Part shown: positions 1 through 7,885 of the stretch, in pieces
How the letters are laid out: each line of letters begins with the position of its first letter
Numbering within the stretch: the stretch's first letter is position 1
Assembly: GCF_937958065.1 (NCBI RefSeq)
Contig: NZ_CALFXI010000002.1
Coordinates: 1 to 64,000 of the forward strand
DNA from: an uncultured Steroidobacter sp.
Lineage (GTDB): Bacteria; Pseudomonadota; Gammaproteobacteria; Steroidobacterales; Steroidobacteraceae
Direction: 5' to 3'
Length of the DNA: 64,000 nt
Program-made: the position numbers and the translations under genes
The notes under the pieces: model-generated
The model's database searches: none
The model's input: only the letters and a program-made list of their open reading frames with translations
Told to the model about the DNA's origin: nothing

Positions 1-106
1 CCAGTCCACCGAAGGTGGCGCGTCCCTGCATCCAATCATCGCTGACCGTGACCCGACATTCGTCGCCTGTCGCACTGATCGAATCGAGAATCTCGGAAAA
101 TTGCAT
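1..106 (-). CDS. Acyl-CoA thioesterase-like protein, N-terminal fragment (cut by window edge)
   Basis: Only the first 35 codons lie in the window; the gene runs off the left edge. The start is the ATG at 106. The segment reads DDWMQGRATFGGL near the edge, which resembles the first conserved strand and helix of TesB/hotdog-type acyl-CoA thioesterases (the GRATFGG signature). It lies 30 bases behind the csaA stop on the same strand, so it is probably the third cistron of the ilv operon. The Shine-Dalgarno match is weak, and the family call rests on a short segment. Substrate cannot be inferred. Confidence 0.55.
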   Translation of the reverse strand, partial: MQFSEILDSISATGDECRVTVSDDWMQGRATFGGL

Positions 107-136
107 CGATGAGGGTTCCGCTGCCGAGCTCGAACC

Positions 137-493
137 TTACAGCAGCTTCGCGCCGTTCGGCACTCGTCGTTCCGGACGAACCAGCACCACCCGGCCCGCC
201 TCGTCGTGGAAGCCGGTGACCAGGACTTCAGAGCGGAACGGGCCGATCTGTTTGGGCGGAAAATTCACCACCGCCATCACTTGCTGTCCGACCAGGTCCT
301 CCTTGCCGTACAGCGCGGTGATCTGCGCGCTCGACACCCGCTCGCCGATCTGCGGACCGAAATCGATGCGCAGCTTCCAGGCGGGCCGGCGGGCCTCGGG
401 GAACTCCATCACTTCCAGGATGGTGCCGGCGCGCAGCTCCACTTTTTCGAAATCGGCCCAGCTGATGGGCGGCGCGAGCGGGGCTTGAGTCAT
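137..493 (-). CDS. csaA: CsaA-type tRNA-binding domain protein
   Basis: A 118-residue protein made almost entirely of one OB-fold tRNA-binding domain, the normal size for CsaA (about 110 residues). CsaA is a dimeric export-related chaperone that shares its fold with the C-terminal domain of MetRS and with Arc1p/EMAP-II. Characteristic stretches are FEKVELRAGTI near the N-terminus, then SAQITALYGKEDLVGQQV, and VVNFPPKQIGPFRSEVLV in the middle. The ATG at 493 overlaps the stop of the upstream acetolactate synthase (TGATG), and a GGAGG Shine-Dalgarno lies inside the last codons of that gene. Translation is therefore probably coupled. A GTG one codon upstream is less likely. Its function beside acetolactate synthase is not obvious. 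Confidence 0.88.
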   Translation of the reverse strand: MTQAPLAPPISWADFEKVELRAGTILEVMEFPEARRPAWKLRIDFGPQIGERVSSAQITALYGKEDLVGQQVMAVVNFPPKQIGPFRSEVLVTGFHDEAGRVVLVRPERRVPNGAKLL

Positions 494-2214
494 CACAGTT
501 CCTCCAAGATTTCGAATGCATGGTCGAGCGCTTCGGTGTTGGCCGCGCCCGGCGCCACCATCGGCATCACGTGGTGAGTGGCGGCGATCGGCACGCGGAT
601 CAGCGCGGGTCCGCGAGCAGACATCGCTCGGGACAATGCATCGTGCGGGTCTGTTGCGTCACCCAGGTCCAAAGCCGGAATTCCAAACGCCTGCGCGATG
701 GCGACGAAGCGGCTCGGCTGCGCAAACAGCGAGGCGACGAAGCGCTGCTGATAGAACAACTCCTGCTGCTGCCGGACCAGGCCGAGCGCGGCATTATCGA
801 GCAGCACGATTTTCACATTCAAATCCAGCTCGGCCAGCGTCGCGAGCTCCTGCACGTTCATGAGCAGGCTGCCGTCGCCGGTGAAACACACGGTGGTCGC
901 TGCGGGTTCGACCAGCGCCGCGCCGATTGCAGCCGGCAAACCGAAGCCCATCGTGCCCAGACCGCCCGATGTCAGCCAACGATCCGGCCGCAGGAACGGG
1001 AAGCGTTGCGCGACCCACATTTGATGCTGGCCCACGTCCGTCGTCACGATCACGTCTGCTGGCGCCAGCGCCCCGATCGCTTGCACGATGCCGTACGGTG
1101 AGCACAAGTCACCGCAGCCAGGTGTCCGCAGCGGATGACCCTGCTTCAGCTGATTCACTCGGGACAGCCACAACGTTCGTTGAGTGGGCGGCACGCGTTT
1201 CAGCAGTTCGCGGATCGCGAAGCCGGCGTCGGCGCAGATGGACACGTCCGCCGCTTTGATCTTGCCGAACTCGCGCGGGTCGATGTCGATATGAATGATG
1301 CGAGCGTGCGGTGCGAACCGCTGCGGATCGCCGGTGGCGCGATCGTCGAAACGCGCACCGATGGCGAGCAGCAGGTCGCACTCATCGACGATCAGGTTGG
1401 TGAAACGCGCGCCATGCATGCCCAACATACCGAGGTCCAGGCTGTGGCCGGCGGGCAACGTGCCGAGCGCCATCAAAGTCGACGTCACTGGCAGGCTGGC
1501 GCGTTCAGCGAGCGCGCGAAGGTCCGTGTGCGCACGCGCTTTGACGATGCCACCGCCCACATAGAGCACGGGACGCTGGGCGGCCTGAATCATTTGAGCC
1601 GCAAGATCGAAGTGTTGTCGCGTATCCAGCGTGGAGATAGAGGCGTGCTCGCGCGGCGCTTCTCGCGAAGGCTCCGCGTCCGCCATCTGGCGCTGAACGT
1701 CCTTGGGCACATCGATCAGCACCGGACCCGGTCGGCCGCCCTCGGCGATGCGGAAGGCTTCGGGAATCACATGCCAGAGCTCCTGCGCGTTCCGCACGAA
1801 GAAACTCGCCTTGGTGATGGGCCGGACCATGTCGACGGTCGGCACTTCCTGAAACGCGTCGGTGCCGATCAACGACTGCGGCACCTGCCCGGCGATGCAC
1901 ACCAAAGGAATCGAATCGAGCCTGGCGTCGGCCAGCGCGGTCACCACGTTGGTCACGCCCGGGCCCGACGTCGCAAAGCAGACACCGGCCCGGCGGGTCA
2001 GACGTGACATGCCCTGCGCGATGAAACCCGCTGCCTGCTCGTGGCGCGCCAGAACGTGGCGAATGCGGGTCGAACGGCCCAGCGCTTCATACAACGGCAG
2101 CAGCGCGCCGCCGGGAATGCCTGCGACGATCTCGACGCCCTGCCGCTCCAGCAGGTGGATGATGAGGTCGGCGCCGGTACGGTTCGGTGCGGCGGCCGGT
2201 TGTAACGCGATCAT
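493..2214 (-). CDS. ilvB: Acetolactate synthase large subunit, AHAS I-like
   Basis: Thiamine-diphosphate enzyme condensing two pyruvates, or pyruvate plus 2-ketobutyrate, in the first common step of valine, leucine and isoleucine synthesis. The 573-residue product has the expected three domains. The N-terminal PYR domain carries the catalytic Glu in ARHEQAAGF, the central domain has GMLGMHGARF, and the C-terminal ThDP domain has GDGSLLMNVQELATL. I start at the ATG at 2214 because AGAAGGAG lies 7-8 bases upstream; the longer reading frame adds 14 residues with no homology value. The active-site loop reads LVRQQQELFY, so the Trp of AHAS II/III (RQWQ) is Gln, as in E. coli IlvB. No regulatory subunit (ilvN/ilvM) gene follows; csaA does. 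A leader peptide and attenuator precede it. Confidence 0.93.
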   Translation of the reverse strand: MIALQPAAAPNRTGADLIIHLLERQGVEIVAGIPGGALLPLYEALGRSTRIRHVLARHEQAAGFIAQGMSRLTRRAGVCFATSGPGVTNVVTALADARLDSIPLVCIAGQVPQSLIGTDAFQEVPTVDMVRPITKASFFVRNAQELWHVIPEAFRIAEGGRPGPVLIDVPKDVQRQMADAEPSREAPREHASISTLDTRQHFDLAAQMIQAAQRPVLYVGGGIVKARAHTDLRALAERASLPVTSTLMALGTLPAGHSLDLGMLGMHGARFTNLIVDECDLLLAIGARFDDRATGDPQRFAPHARIIHIDIDPREFGKIKAADVSICADAGFAIRELLKRVPPTQRTLWLSRVNQLKQGHPLRTPGCGDLCSPYGIVQAIGALAPADVIVTTDVGQHQMWVAQRFPFLRPDRWLTSGGLGTMGFGLPAAIGAALVEPAATTVCFTGDGSLLMNVQELATLAELDLNVKIVLLDNAALGLVRQQQELFYQQRFVASLFAQPSRFVAIAQAFGIPALDLGDATDPHDALSRAMSARGPALIRVPIAATHHVMPMVAPGAANTEALDHAFEILEEL

Positions 2215-2260
2215 CAGGGCTCCTTCTGAGGAACCCCGCGGACAAAACCGGCGCACTGAA

Positions 2261-2297
2261 AACGAAAAACCCCCGCCGGCTTTGCACCGACGGGGGT
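2261..2297 (-). terminator. Attenuator (Rho-independent terminator) in the ilv leader
   Basis: Read on the minus strand, ACCCCCGTCGG and CCGGCGGGGGT form an 11-bp stem with one mismatch and a 7-base loop, followed directly by TTTTTCGTTTT. It sits between the leader-peptide stop (2324) and the ilvB start (2214), the classic position for a transcription attenuator. Confidence 0.85.
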
Positions 2298-2323
2298 CGT
2301 TGATTCGTAATTTAATAATTCCC

Positions 2324-2434
2324 CTACGGCGCGTAACTGATGGCTACGACCGGTACTACGACGTTGATCAGGCTGATCGTCACGGCGATGGGGGAGGAAG
2401 TATGGGACACGTGCGGGTTAGTCACTTGAGTCAC
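2324..2434 (-). CDS. ilv operon leader peptide (branched-chain-rich, about 36 aa)
   Basis: A short reading frame between the promoter and the attenuator. From GTG at 2434 it reads, in single-letter code, MTQVTNPHVSHTSSP, then IAVTISLIN, then VVVPVVAISYAP, then TAG. Eleven of the last 21 residues are Ile, Val or Leu, with a run of Val codons just before the attenuator. Composition and placement match the IvbL and IlvL leader peptides of enterobacteria, in which ribosome stalling at Val, Leu or Ile codons controls termination. The predicted transcript start is within a few bases of the first GTG, so initiation could be leaderless or could use the GTGs at 2425 or 2410. The first start is my choice, not proven. 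Confidence 0.7.
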   Translation of the reverse strand: MTQVTNPHVSHTSSPIAVTISLINVVVPVVAISYAP

Positions 2435-2442
2435 GTGACAGC

Positions 2443-2472
2443 ACTATAGCCACCCTGTGCATAACCTGACAA
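2443..2472 (-). promoter_or_regulatory. Predicted sigma-70 promoter of the ilv operon
   Basis: On the minus strand TTGTCA (2472-2467) is separated by 18 bases from TATAGT (2448-2443). Transcription would start near 2436, just before the leader peptide. Spacing is at the upper end of normal, but both hexamers are close to consensus. Confidence 0.65.
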
Positions 2473-2496
2473 GTGTGCCGACGTGCACGAGCTCAT

Positions 2497-3630
2497 TTAC
2501 CGGGTCATCGTGCGCGGCGCAGGCCCAACATAATGCGCGGCGGGGCGGATGATGCGATTGTCCTGTCGCTGTTCCATCACATGCGCGATCCAGCCGAATG
2601 CGCGTGCAGCCGCGAAGCTCGCGGTGAAAAACTCCTTCGGGATGCCCAGCGCCAGATAAACGACCCCTTTGTAGAACTCCAGGTTGGCGCGCAACGTGCG
2701 TCGTTTCTCACGAGTTTGCTCGATGAAAGCCTCGTCGACCGCGCTCAACACATCCAGCAGCTTCACGTGCTCGGGGTGCTGTGCGACCTGCTGAGCCAGG
2801 GCCCGCATCATGCGTGAGCGAGGATCGACCACGCGATACTCGCGATGACCCATGCCCATCACCTTGCGGCCGGTTGCAAGGCACTGCGCCACGAACTCGC
2901 GTGCGTGTTCAGGCTCGGCGACTTCGAGCGCCATCTCCAGCGCCTGCTGATCGGCTGCGCCATGCAATGGCCCATATAGCGCGCCCATGGCGGCCGAGAG
3001 CGCCGAGGTGGCCGGGGCCAGTGTCGAAGTGACCACGCGCGCGGTGAATGTGCTGGCATTGAAGCCATGATCGAGTTGCAAGATCTGCGCGCTTTCGAAC
3101 ACGGACACCTCGATCGGCGAGGGTCGGCGGCCGTGCAGCAGTTGCAGATAGCGCTCACCGTAGCGACGCGACGCTGGATAGGGATGCTCCGGATGATCCT
3201 GCAGCGCTGCGCGGATGGTCGCGATGGCGGCAGGAATGCGAGCCGCGACGACGAGGGCTTCTTCTTCCTGCGGTGAGCGACCCAGGCCGATCGCCGGCGG
3301 CTCCAGTGCAAGCAAGGTTGTGATCGCTTGCAGCGTCGCCATCGGATGTTCGCCATGCCGCGCGACCTGGCGCGTGGACGCGGCGAGCTCGGGTGGCAGG
3401 CGGCCCGCGACCCACAAGTAATCTTCCACTTCCTGAAGTCGATCGGGATCCGGCAGCGTGCCGAACACGACCAGGTGCATCGCTTCCGCAAACCGTTTAC
3501 GCGCCAGCTCTTCGATCGCATGGCCCCGGTAGTACAGTCGTCCGGCTTCGCCATCGACCAGCGACACCGAGGTGGTGTCGGCAATCACACCTTCCAGACC
3601 TTTGTGAACGTGGTGCAGTGACTCGCTCAT
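2497..3630 (-). CDS. Citrate synthase family protein (short, 377-aa type)
   Basis: Condenses oxaloacetate with acetyl-CoA (or propionyl-CoA in the methylcitrate branch). At 377 residues it belongs to the short citrate synthase/methylcitrate synthase type and not the roughly 430-residue GltA type. The two catalytic histidines are visible in GPLHGAADQQ and GMGHREYRVVDPR, and the C-terminal half has the typical FGWIAHVMEQ helix. The catalytic Asp, normally in a PNVDFYSG-type motif, appears as Glu in ANLEFYKGVVY. This may alter rate or acyl-CoA preference. It is divergent from a LysR gene with a dyad between them, which suggests regulated use. It may not be the main TCA-cycle enzyme of the cell. 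Confidence 0.88.
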   Translation of the reverse strand: MSESLHHVHKGLEGVIADTTSVSLVDGEAGRLYYRGHAIEELARKRFAEAMHLVVFGTLPDPDRLQEVEDYLWVAGRLPPELAASTRQVARHGEHPMATLQAITTLLALEPPAIGLGRSPQEEEALVVAARIPAAIATIRAALQDHPEHPYPASRRYGERYLQLLHGRRPSPIEVSVFESAQILQLDHGFNASTFTARVVTSTLAPATSALSAAMGALYGPLHGAADQQALEMALEVAEPEHAREFVAQCLATGRKVMGMGHREYRVVDPRSRMMRALAQQVAQHPEHVKLLDVLSAVDEAFIEQTREKRRTLRANLEFYKGVVYLALGIPKEFFTASFAAARAFGWIAHVMEQRQDNRIIRPAAHYVGPAPRTMTR

Positions 3631-3726
3631 GACCAGCTCCGCGGCGCCCGATGACTGCTCAAGCTACGCCTGGCCGCGTCACTGCACGACGCCGCAGCGA
3701 CGATGGCTCGATCAGTGACTGTGATC

Positions 3727-3745
3727 GTATCGGCGCATCCGATAC
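3727..3745. promoter_or_regulatory. LysR-type operator, perfect 7-5-7 dyad
   Basis: GTATCGG-CGCAT-CCGATAC is a perfect inverted repeat containing a T-N11-A core. It lies midway between the divergent starts of citrate synthase (3630) and the LysR gene (3826), where LysR proteins usually bind. Confidence 0.6.
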
Positions 3746-3825
3746 CCTTATCGTCCGCGCTGAAAGGCAGCGCTTTTCGACAAGTAATTTGCAGTAGTCG
3801 CGACTGCTGCGCGAAAATTGACCAC

Positions 3826-4707
3826 ATGCAGATCGAGCGCAATGAAATCCGTTGTTTTCACGCCGTGGTGGAGGCGGGTGGGTTCAGTCGCGCCGCTGAA
3901 CGGTTGAACTTATCGCAATCGGCGGTGAGCCAGGCCATCGCCAACCTCGAGCATCGACTGGGCGCGGTGCTGCTACGTCGTGGCAATCCGCCGCAATTGA
4001 CCGAGGCCGGCATCCGCTTGCTGCGTTATGCGGAGACGGTGCTGAACGAGGAACGCGAGACATTGGCGGACATCGCGCAGATCAAGACCGGCGCATTGTC
4101 CACTTTGTCCCTCGCGCTCTCGCCCGCGACCAACGCGCGTTTCGGCATCGCGCTGTTGCGCGAGTTCTCCGAGCGCAATCCGCTCACTCGATTCAAGGTG
4201 ACGGTCGCGCCCAGTCGCGAGATCGTGCATGGCGTGTCCGACGGCCGTTGGGAAGTTGGCTTCGGACCTCTGCAGCACACCATGCCCGATTACTTCACCG
4301 TCTACTCGTGCTTCGCCGAGACGCGTCGTTTGATGATTGCGCGCGACCACCCGAGCCGCGAAGCGCTCAAGCGCGATCCCCAGGCGACGCTGCGCACACT
4401 GCCTCTAGTGACGTCTTATCTCGATGAAGCGGCCCGCCGTCCCAGCGGCGACCGGCTGCGCAACGCCTTTGCATCGGTATGGGAAGTCAGCCACATGGAG
4501 CTGCGGCTGGCGCTGGTCGCCGAGGGCAAGGCCGTGACTTATGTCTCCAACCTGGTGACCGAGTTGCCGCCGGAGCTGGAGCATATCGAAGGTCTGCCGT
4601 TCTCCAGTATCGAGCGGCAGGTGGGGGTCTATCACCTTCGACATCAGCCATTGTCGCAAGCCGGTGCCCGATTCCTGGCGCTGTGCCGCGAGCGCTGGAA
4701 TATCTGA
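3826..4707 (+). CDS. LysR-family transcriptional regulator
   Basis: A 293-residue LysR regulator. The N-terminal winged helix-turn-helix covers roughly residues 5-65, with GGFSRAAERLNLSQSAVSQ as the recognition region. The rest is the periplasmic-binding-protein-like effector domain. I use the ATG at 3826 because family members start a few residues before the helix-turn-helix; the longer frame would add 41 unrelated residues. It is divergent from citrate synthase and a LysR-type dyad lies 81 bases upstream, so it probably controls citrate synthase and itself. The effector is unknown. Confidence 0.9.
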   Translation: MQIERNEIRCFHAVVEAGGFSRAAERLNLSQSAVSQAIANLEHRLGAVLLRRGNPPQLTEAGIRLLRYAETVLNEERETLADIAQIKTGALSTLSLALSPATNARFGIALLREFSERNPLTRFKVTVAPSREIVHGVSDGRWEVGFGPLQHTMPDYFTVYSCFAETRRLMIARDHPSREALKRDPQATLRTLPLVTSYLDEAARRPSGDRLRNAFASVWEVSHMELRLALVAEGKAVTYVSNLVTELPPELEHIEGLPFSSIERQVGVYHLRHQPLSQAGARFLALCRERWNI

Positions 4708-4908
4708 ACGCCGATTCACTGGAATATTTGCAATCGGCCTGAGGGCTCACTGCCCGCGCCCCAAGGTGCTTACTCCATTCGCCTAACCCAGAGCCGGTAG
4801 AGTTGCTCAACGCGTCGGACGCATCCGCTGTGATACGTTGCCGCCGGGGGAGAAGAAAGAGCCGCGTCCAGCGCAGACGCGATAAGTAACCTACTTCAGC
4901 GGGGCGTT

Positions 4909-6063
4909 ATGTTCGGGTTCACGCAGTGGTGGCGGAAACGTCGCCGGCCTGCGAGGCGTGGCAATCTCGATACGGACGGTGGCGTCCGGCAGCTGCAGGC
5001 AATCAACAAACGATTGCAGCTGTATCTCGATCGCGCGCCGCTCGCCTGCGTCGTTTGGGATACCGACCATATCGTCCGCGCGTGGAATCCGGCGGCGACC
5101 GCGACGTTTGGATACACGGAAGCGGAAGCCATCGGCCGGCATATTCATGAGCTGGTCGCGACCCCCGGCAGCATGCCCGTCATCAACGAGGTCTGTCCCA
5201 AGTTGCTCGCCGGCATCGAATATCCCGACGGCGTGACGCTCGAGACCCGGCGCAAGGACGGCAGTCACATGCAATGTCACTGGCATCTGGCGCTGGTGGA
5301 TCGTGGCACCGTCGATGAGGGCGTGATCGCCTTCGCCAGCGACGTGACCGCTCGCCTGCAGGCCGAACGGGACCGCGAGCTGCTGGAGAAGAGCCGGGCG
5401 CTTGCGGCCATGGCCGGCGGCATCGCGCACGACTTCAACAACATTCTGCTGGCGATCTGTGGCAATGCCCGGCTCGCCGCGGAAGACCTGGCGGCGGACC
5501 ACCCAGCGCAGCTGTCGCTCGCCGAAGTGCAGCGGGCCGGCGCCCGTGCCACCGGTATCATCAATCAAATCCTGGCGTTCAGCGGCAATGAAGAAGAAAC
5601 CTCGAAAGACGTTGTGTTATTCCACGATGCGGCCGCCAGGCATCCGCCGCTCGCCTCGCAAGTGCCGTGCGGCGAAGGTCAGAGCGTTCTCTACGTGGAC
5701 GACGAGGAATCGCTTGTATATCTCGTAACCCGCGTCTTGCAGCGGCTGGGCTATCGGGTGGCGGGTTTCACCGATGCGAACGAGGCGCTCGCTGCGTTCC
5801 GTTCCGATCCGGCGGCGTATGAAGCGGTGGTCACGGACCTGTCGATGCCGAGCATGTCGGGGATCGAGTTCGCCTCGCACGTGTTGAGCCTGCGGCCGGA
5901 GGTGCCGGTGGTGATGACGTCGGGCTATGTGCGCGCCAAGGACCGGGAATCGGTCATGAAGGCCGGCGTGCGCGATCTGTTGCTGAAGCCGAATACCGTC
6001 GAAGAGCTGGGCCAGGTGCTACATCGCCTGATGCTTCAGACCCGGACGCAGAGTGTTTCTTAA
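4909..6063 (+). CDS. PAS-HisKA-receiver protein lacking the HATPase domain
   Basis: A 384-residue signalling protein. A PAS domain spans about residues 33-150. A HisKA-type dimerisation helix contains GGIAHDFNNIL with His174, and a receiver domain spans about 258-375 with acidic pocket DDEE, phosphoacceptor Asp310 (VTDLSMP) and Lys360 (LLKP). In hybrid kinases of this type, about 120 residues of HATPase_c (N, G1, F and G2 boxes) lie between the helix pair and the receiver. Here ILAFSGNEEETSKD is followed after about 25 residues by the receiver, with no ATP-binding motif. It cannot autophosphorylate alone and may act as a phosphate acceptor or dimerising adaptor. No frameshift is visible. Its end overlaps the convergent diguanylate cyclase gene by 4 bases. 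Confidence 0.85.
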   Translation: MFGFTQWWRKRRRPARRGNLDTDGGVRQLQAINKRLQLYLDRAPLACVVWDTDHIVRAWNPAATATFGYTEAEAIGRHIHELVATPGSMPVINEVCPKLLAGIEYPDGVTLETRRKDGSHMQCHWHLALVDRGTVDEGVIAFASDVTARLQAERDRELLEKSRALAAMAGGIAHDFNNILLAICGNARLAAEDLAADHPAQLSLAEVQRAGARATGIINQILAFSGNEEETSKDVVLFHDAAARHPPLASQVPCGEGQSVLYVDDEESLVYLVTRVLQRLGYRVAGFTDANEALAAFRSDPAAYEAVVTDLSMPSMSGIEFASHVLSLRPEVPVVMTSGYVRAKDRESVMKAGVRDLLLKPNTVEELGQVLHRLMLQTRTQSVS

Positions 6064-7274
6064 GCCGCGACCATCGGATCGAAAATAACGAACCGGTTGC
6101 GGCCCGCCTGCTTGGCTTTGTACAGCGCCTCGTCCGCCTGTCGATACAATAATTCGAAATTCGCTTCCGCGCCGGGCGCCACGCAGATGCCGATCGACAC
6201 GCCGAAGTGCGAGCGGGTCGAGCTTTCGTCGTGTGAATACACCTTGCCCAGGATGCGCCGCGCGATTTCCGTCGCCGCGTCCAGGTCGCAGCCGGTGGCG
6301 AAAATCAGGAACTCATCGCCTCCCATGCGCGCGCAGATGTCTTTTTCGCGGACGCTGTGACGAATCGTCTCGGCCACCTTGATGATGAAATCGTCGCCGG
6401 CCGAATGACCGTACAGGTCGTTGATGCCCTTCAGGTCGTCGATATCGACCAGGATCACCGCGTAACTGGACGCCCGAGCCGTCAGCGCCTCGCGCGAGAA
6501 TTTCAGCGCGCCGCGCCGGTTCAGCAGCTGCGTCAGCTCGTCGCGGATCGAGATCCGATATTGCTCTTCGAGGCGGTCCTGCACGTGATAGTGATAACGC
6601 GCGGCCAGATAGCCGATCGTCAGCGCCATCAACAGCGCGCCGGCGAGCGAGCCATAGAAGATGGCGCGGAAACTCGATTCCAGCGCCAGGTAATACTTGA
6701 TATCGAAGTCGACGCCGACGAAACCGCTGTAACGGCCCTGGCTGTCGTAGATGGGCGTGTGGCCCGACAGGAACGTGCCGTAAACATCGCGCTGGAAGCT
6801 GGGATAGACGTAGGTCTCGCCGTTGGCGATGCGCTGCAGATAATCCGGATCCGGCTCGACATCGATGCTTTCGAACGGCTCCATGTACGCCGACGGGCGC
6901 AGCTTGCGCGAGGTCTTCAGCTTGTTCGACGCGGCGGTGTCGACGACGAAGTGGCTCTTCCCGCCGCGCTCCACCATCGTGTAGACGTAAAAGATCTCGG
7001 GATCGGCGGAATGGAAACGCACCAGCGGCGCGAGCACGCGCTCATACAGCTCGGGCGTGTAGTTCGCCGGATCGAGCAGCTGCCGGTGCAGGTCGCCATC
7101 GACGACGCTGGCCGCGATCTGTGCGATCTCGGCGACATGCGAGCGCAGCACTTCGAGGCGCGCCTGCTTGGACAGCCACTGAGGCACCGCCACCACGGTC
7201 AACAGCACGGCCAGGGCGGCGAGCGTGACCAGCCAGAAAATGCGGGGTGAAATTTTGCGGAAGTCGCGAAACAT
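6060..7274 (-). CDS. Membrane diguanylate cyclase with Cache-like sensor
   Basis: A 404-residue protein predicted to make c-di-GMP. An N-terminal membrane segment (IFWLVTLAALAVLLTVVAV) is followed by a periplasmic Cache/PDC-like sensor of about 170 residues containing GETYVYPSF and GFVGVDFDI. A second membrane segment near residues 210-235 leads into a C-terminal GGDEF domain. The active-site motif is GGDEF, and an inhibitory-site RxxD (REKD) lies five residues before it, so product inhibition is expected. I chose the ATG at 7274; a TTG five codons earlier is the alternative. It overlaps the convergent receiver-protein gene by 4 bases. Confidence 0.92.
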   Translation of the reverse strand: MFRDFRKISPRIFWLVTLAALAVLLTVVAVPQWLSKQARLEVLRSHVAEIAQIAASVVDGDLHRQLLDPANYTPELYERVLAPLVRFHSADPEIFYVYTMVERGGKSHFVVDTAASNKLKTSRKLRPSAYMEPFESIDVEPDPDYLQRIANGETYVYPSFQRDVYGTFLSGHTPIYDSQGRYSGFVGVDFDIKYYLALESSFRAIFYGSLAGALLMALTIGYLAARYHYHVQDRLEEQYRISIRDELTQLLNRRGALKFSREALTARASSYAVILVDIDDLKGINDLYGHSAGDDFIIKVAETIRHSVREKDICARMGGDEFLIFATGCDLDAATEIARRILGKVYSHDESSTRSHFGVSIGICVAPGAEANFELLYRQADEALYKAKQAGRNRFVIFDPMVAA

Positions 7275-7486
7275 CAGCTCGTTATTCAACCAGTCTCAAC
7301 GCGGCTGTCCTTGGTCCCTCGGGGTCCATTGGCGGGCGGCCATTGTTGCATACGAGGCGGGACCGCAGGGCAAAACGCGTCACCATTACGCCACCTCATC
7401 AGAGTCATGAAACGTCAATGAAGTTGCCGGTGCTCGCGGCGCGCACCCAGAATTCAGGCGGACCTCAACAATCACAGGGAACCGAC

Positions 7487-7861
7487 ATGAACAGCCTGCG
7501 CAGAATGCTCCTGGCCGCCTCCGCCGCCGTGATGCTGGCCTCGCCCGCTTTCGCCGCCGACGCCAACGTGGCCGGCGAGTGGGATCTGACCGTCGAAACT
7601 CAGGCCGGCACCGGCAATCCGCATTTCAGCCTGAAGCAGGACGGCAACAAGCTCACCGGCATCTACAAAGGCATGCTGGGCGAGTCGCCGGTCACCGGCA
7701 CGGTGAACGGCAACGACATTTCGATCAGCTTTCGAGTCAATGCGCAGGGCACGGATCTGGCGGTGAGCTACACCGGCACCGTGGACGGCGCGACCATGAA
7801 GGGCACGGTGAAGCTCGGCGAGCTGGGCGAAGGCACGTTCACCGGCAAGAAAGCCGGCTGA
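7487..7861 (+). CDS. Small secreted protein, unknown function
   Basis: A 124-residue protein with a clear signal peptide (MNSLRRMLLAASAAVMLAS, then cleavage after PAFA). The mature part of about 100 residues is a repetitive beta-rich domain with alternating Gly/Thr strands such as VAGEWDLTVET, KLTGIYKGMLG, YTGTVDGATMKGTVK and EGTFTGKKAG. It looks like a small periplasmic or secreted beta-barrel/sandwich protein of the kind often left unannotated. The start at 7487 has AGGGA six bases upstream. I cannot assign a ligand or activity. Confidence 0.75.
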   Translation: MNSLRRMLLAASAAVMLASPAFAADANVAGEWDLTVETQAGTGNPHFSLKQDGNKLTGIYKGMLGESPVTGTVNGNDISISFRVNAQGTDLAVSYTGTVDGATMKGTVKLGELGEGTFTGKKAG

Positions 7862-7885
7862 GTTGTTTCTGGCCGGTCCGTGCGG

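Noticed and set aside
2402..2449. Plus-strand short frame with GGGGGAGGAAG before an ATG, in the ilv leader region
   Set aside because: It is 15 codons, antisense to the leader peptide and ends in the promoter; the minus-strand reading explains the region far better.
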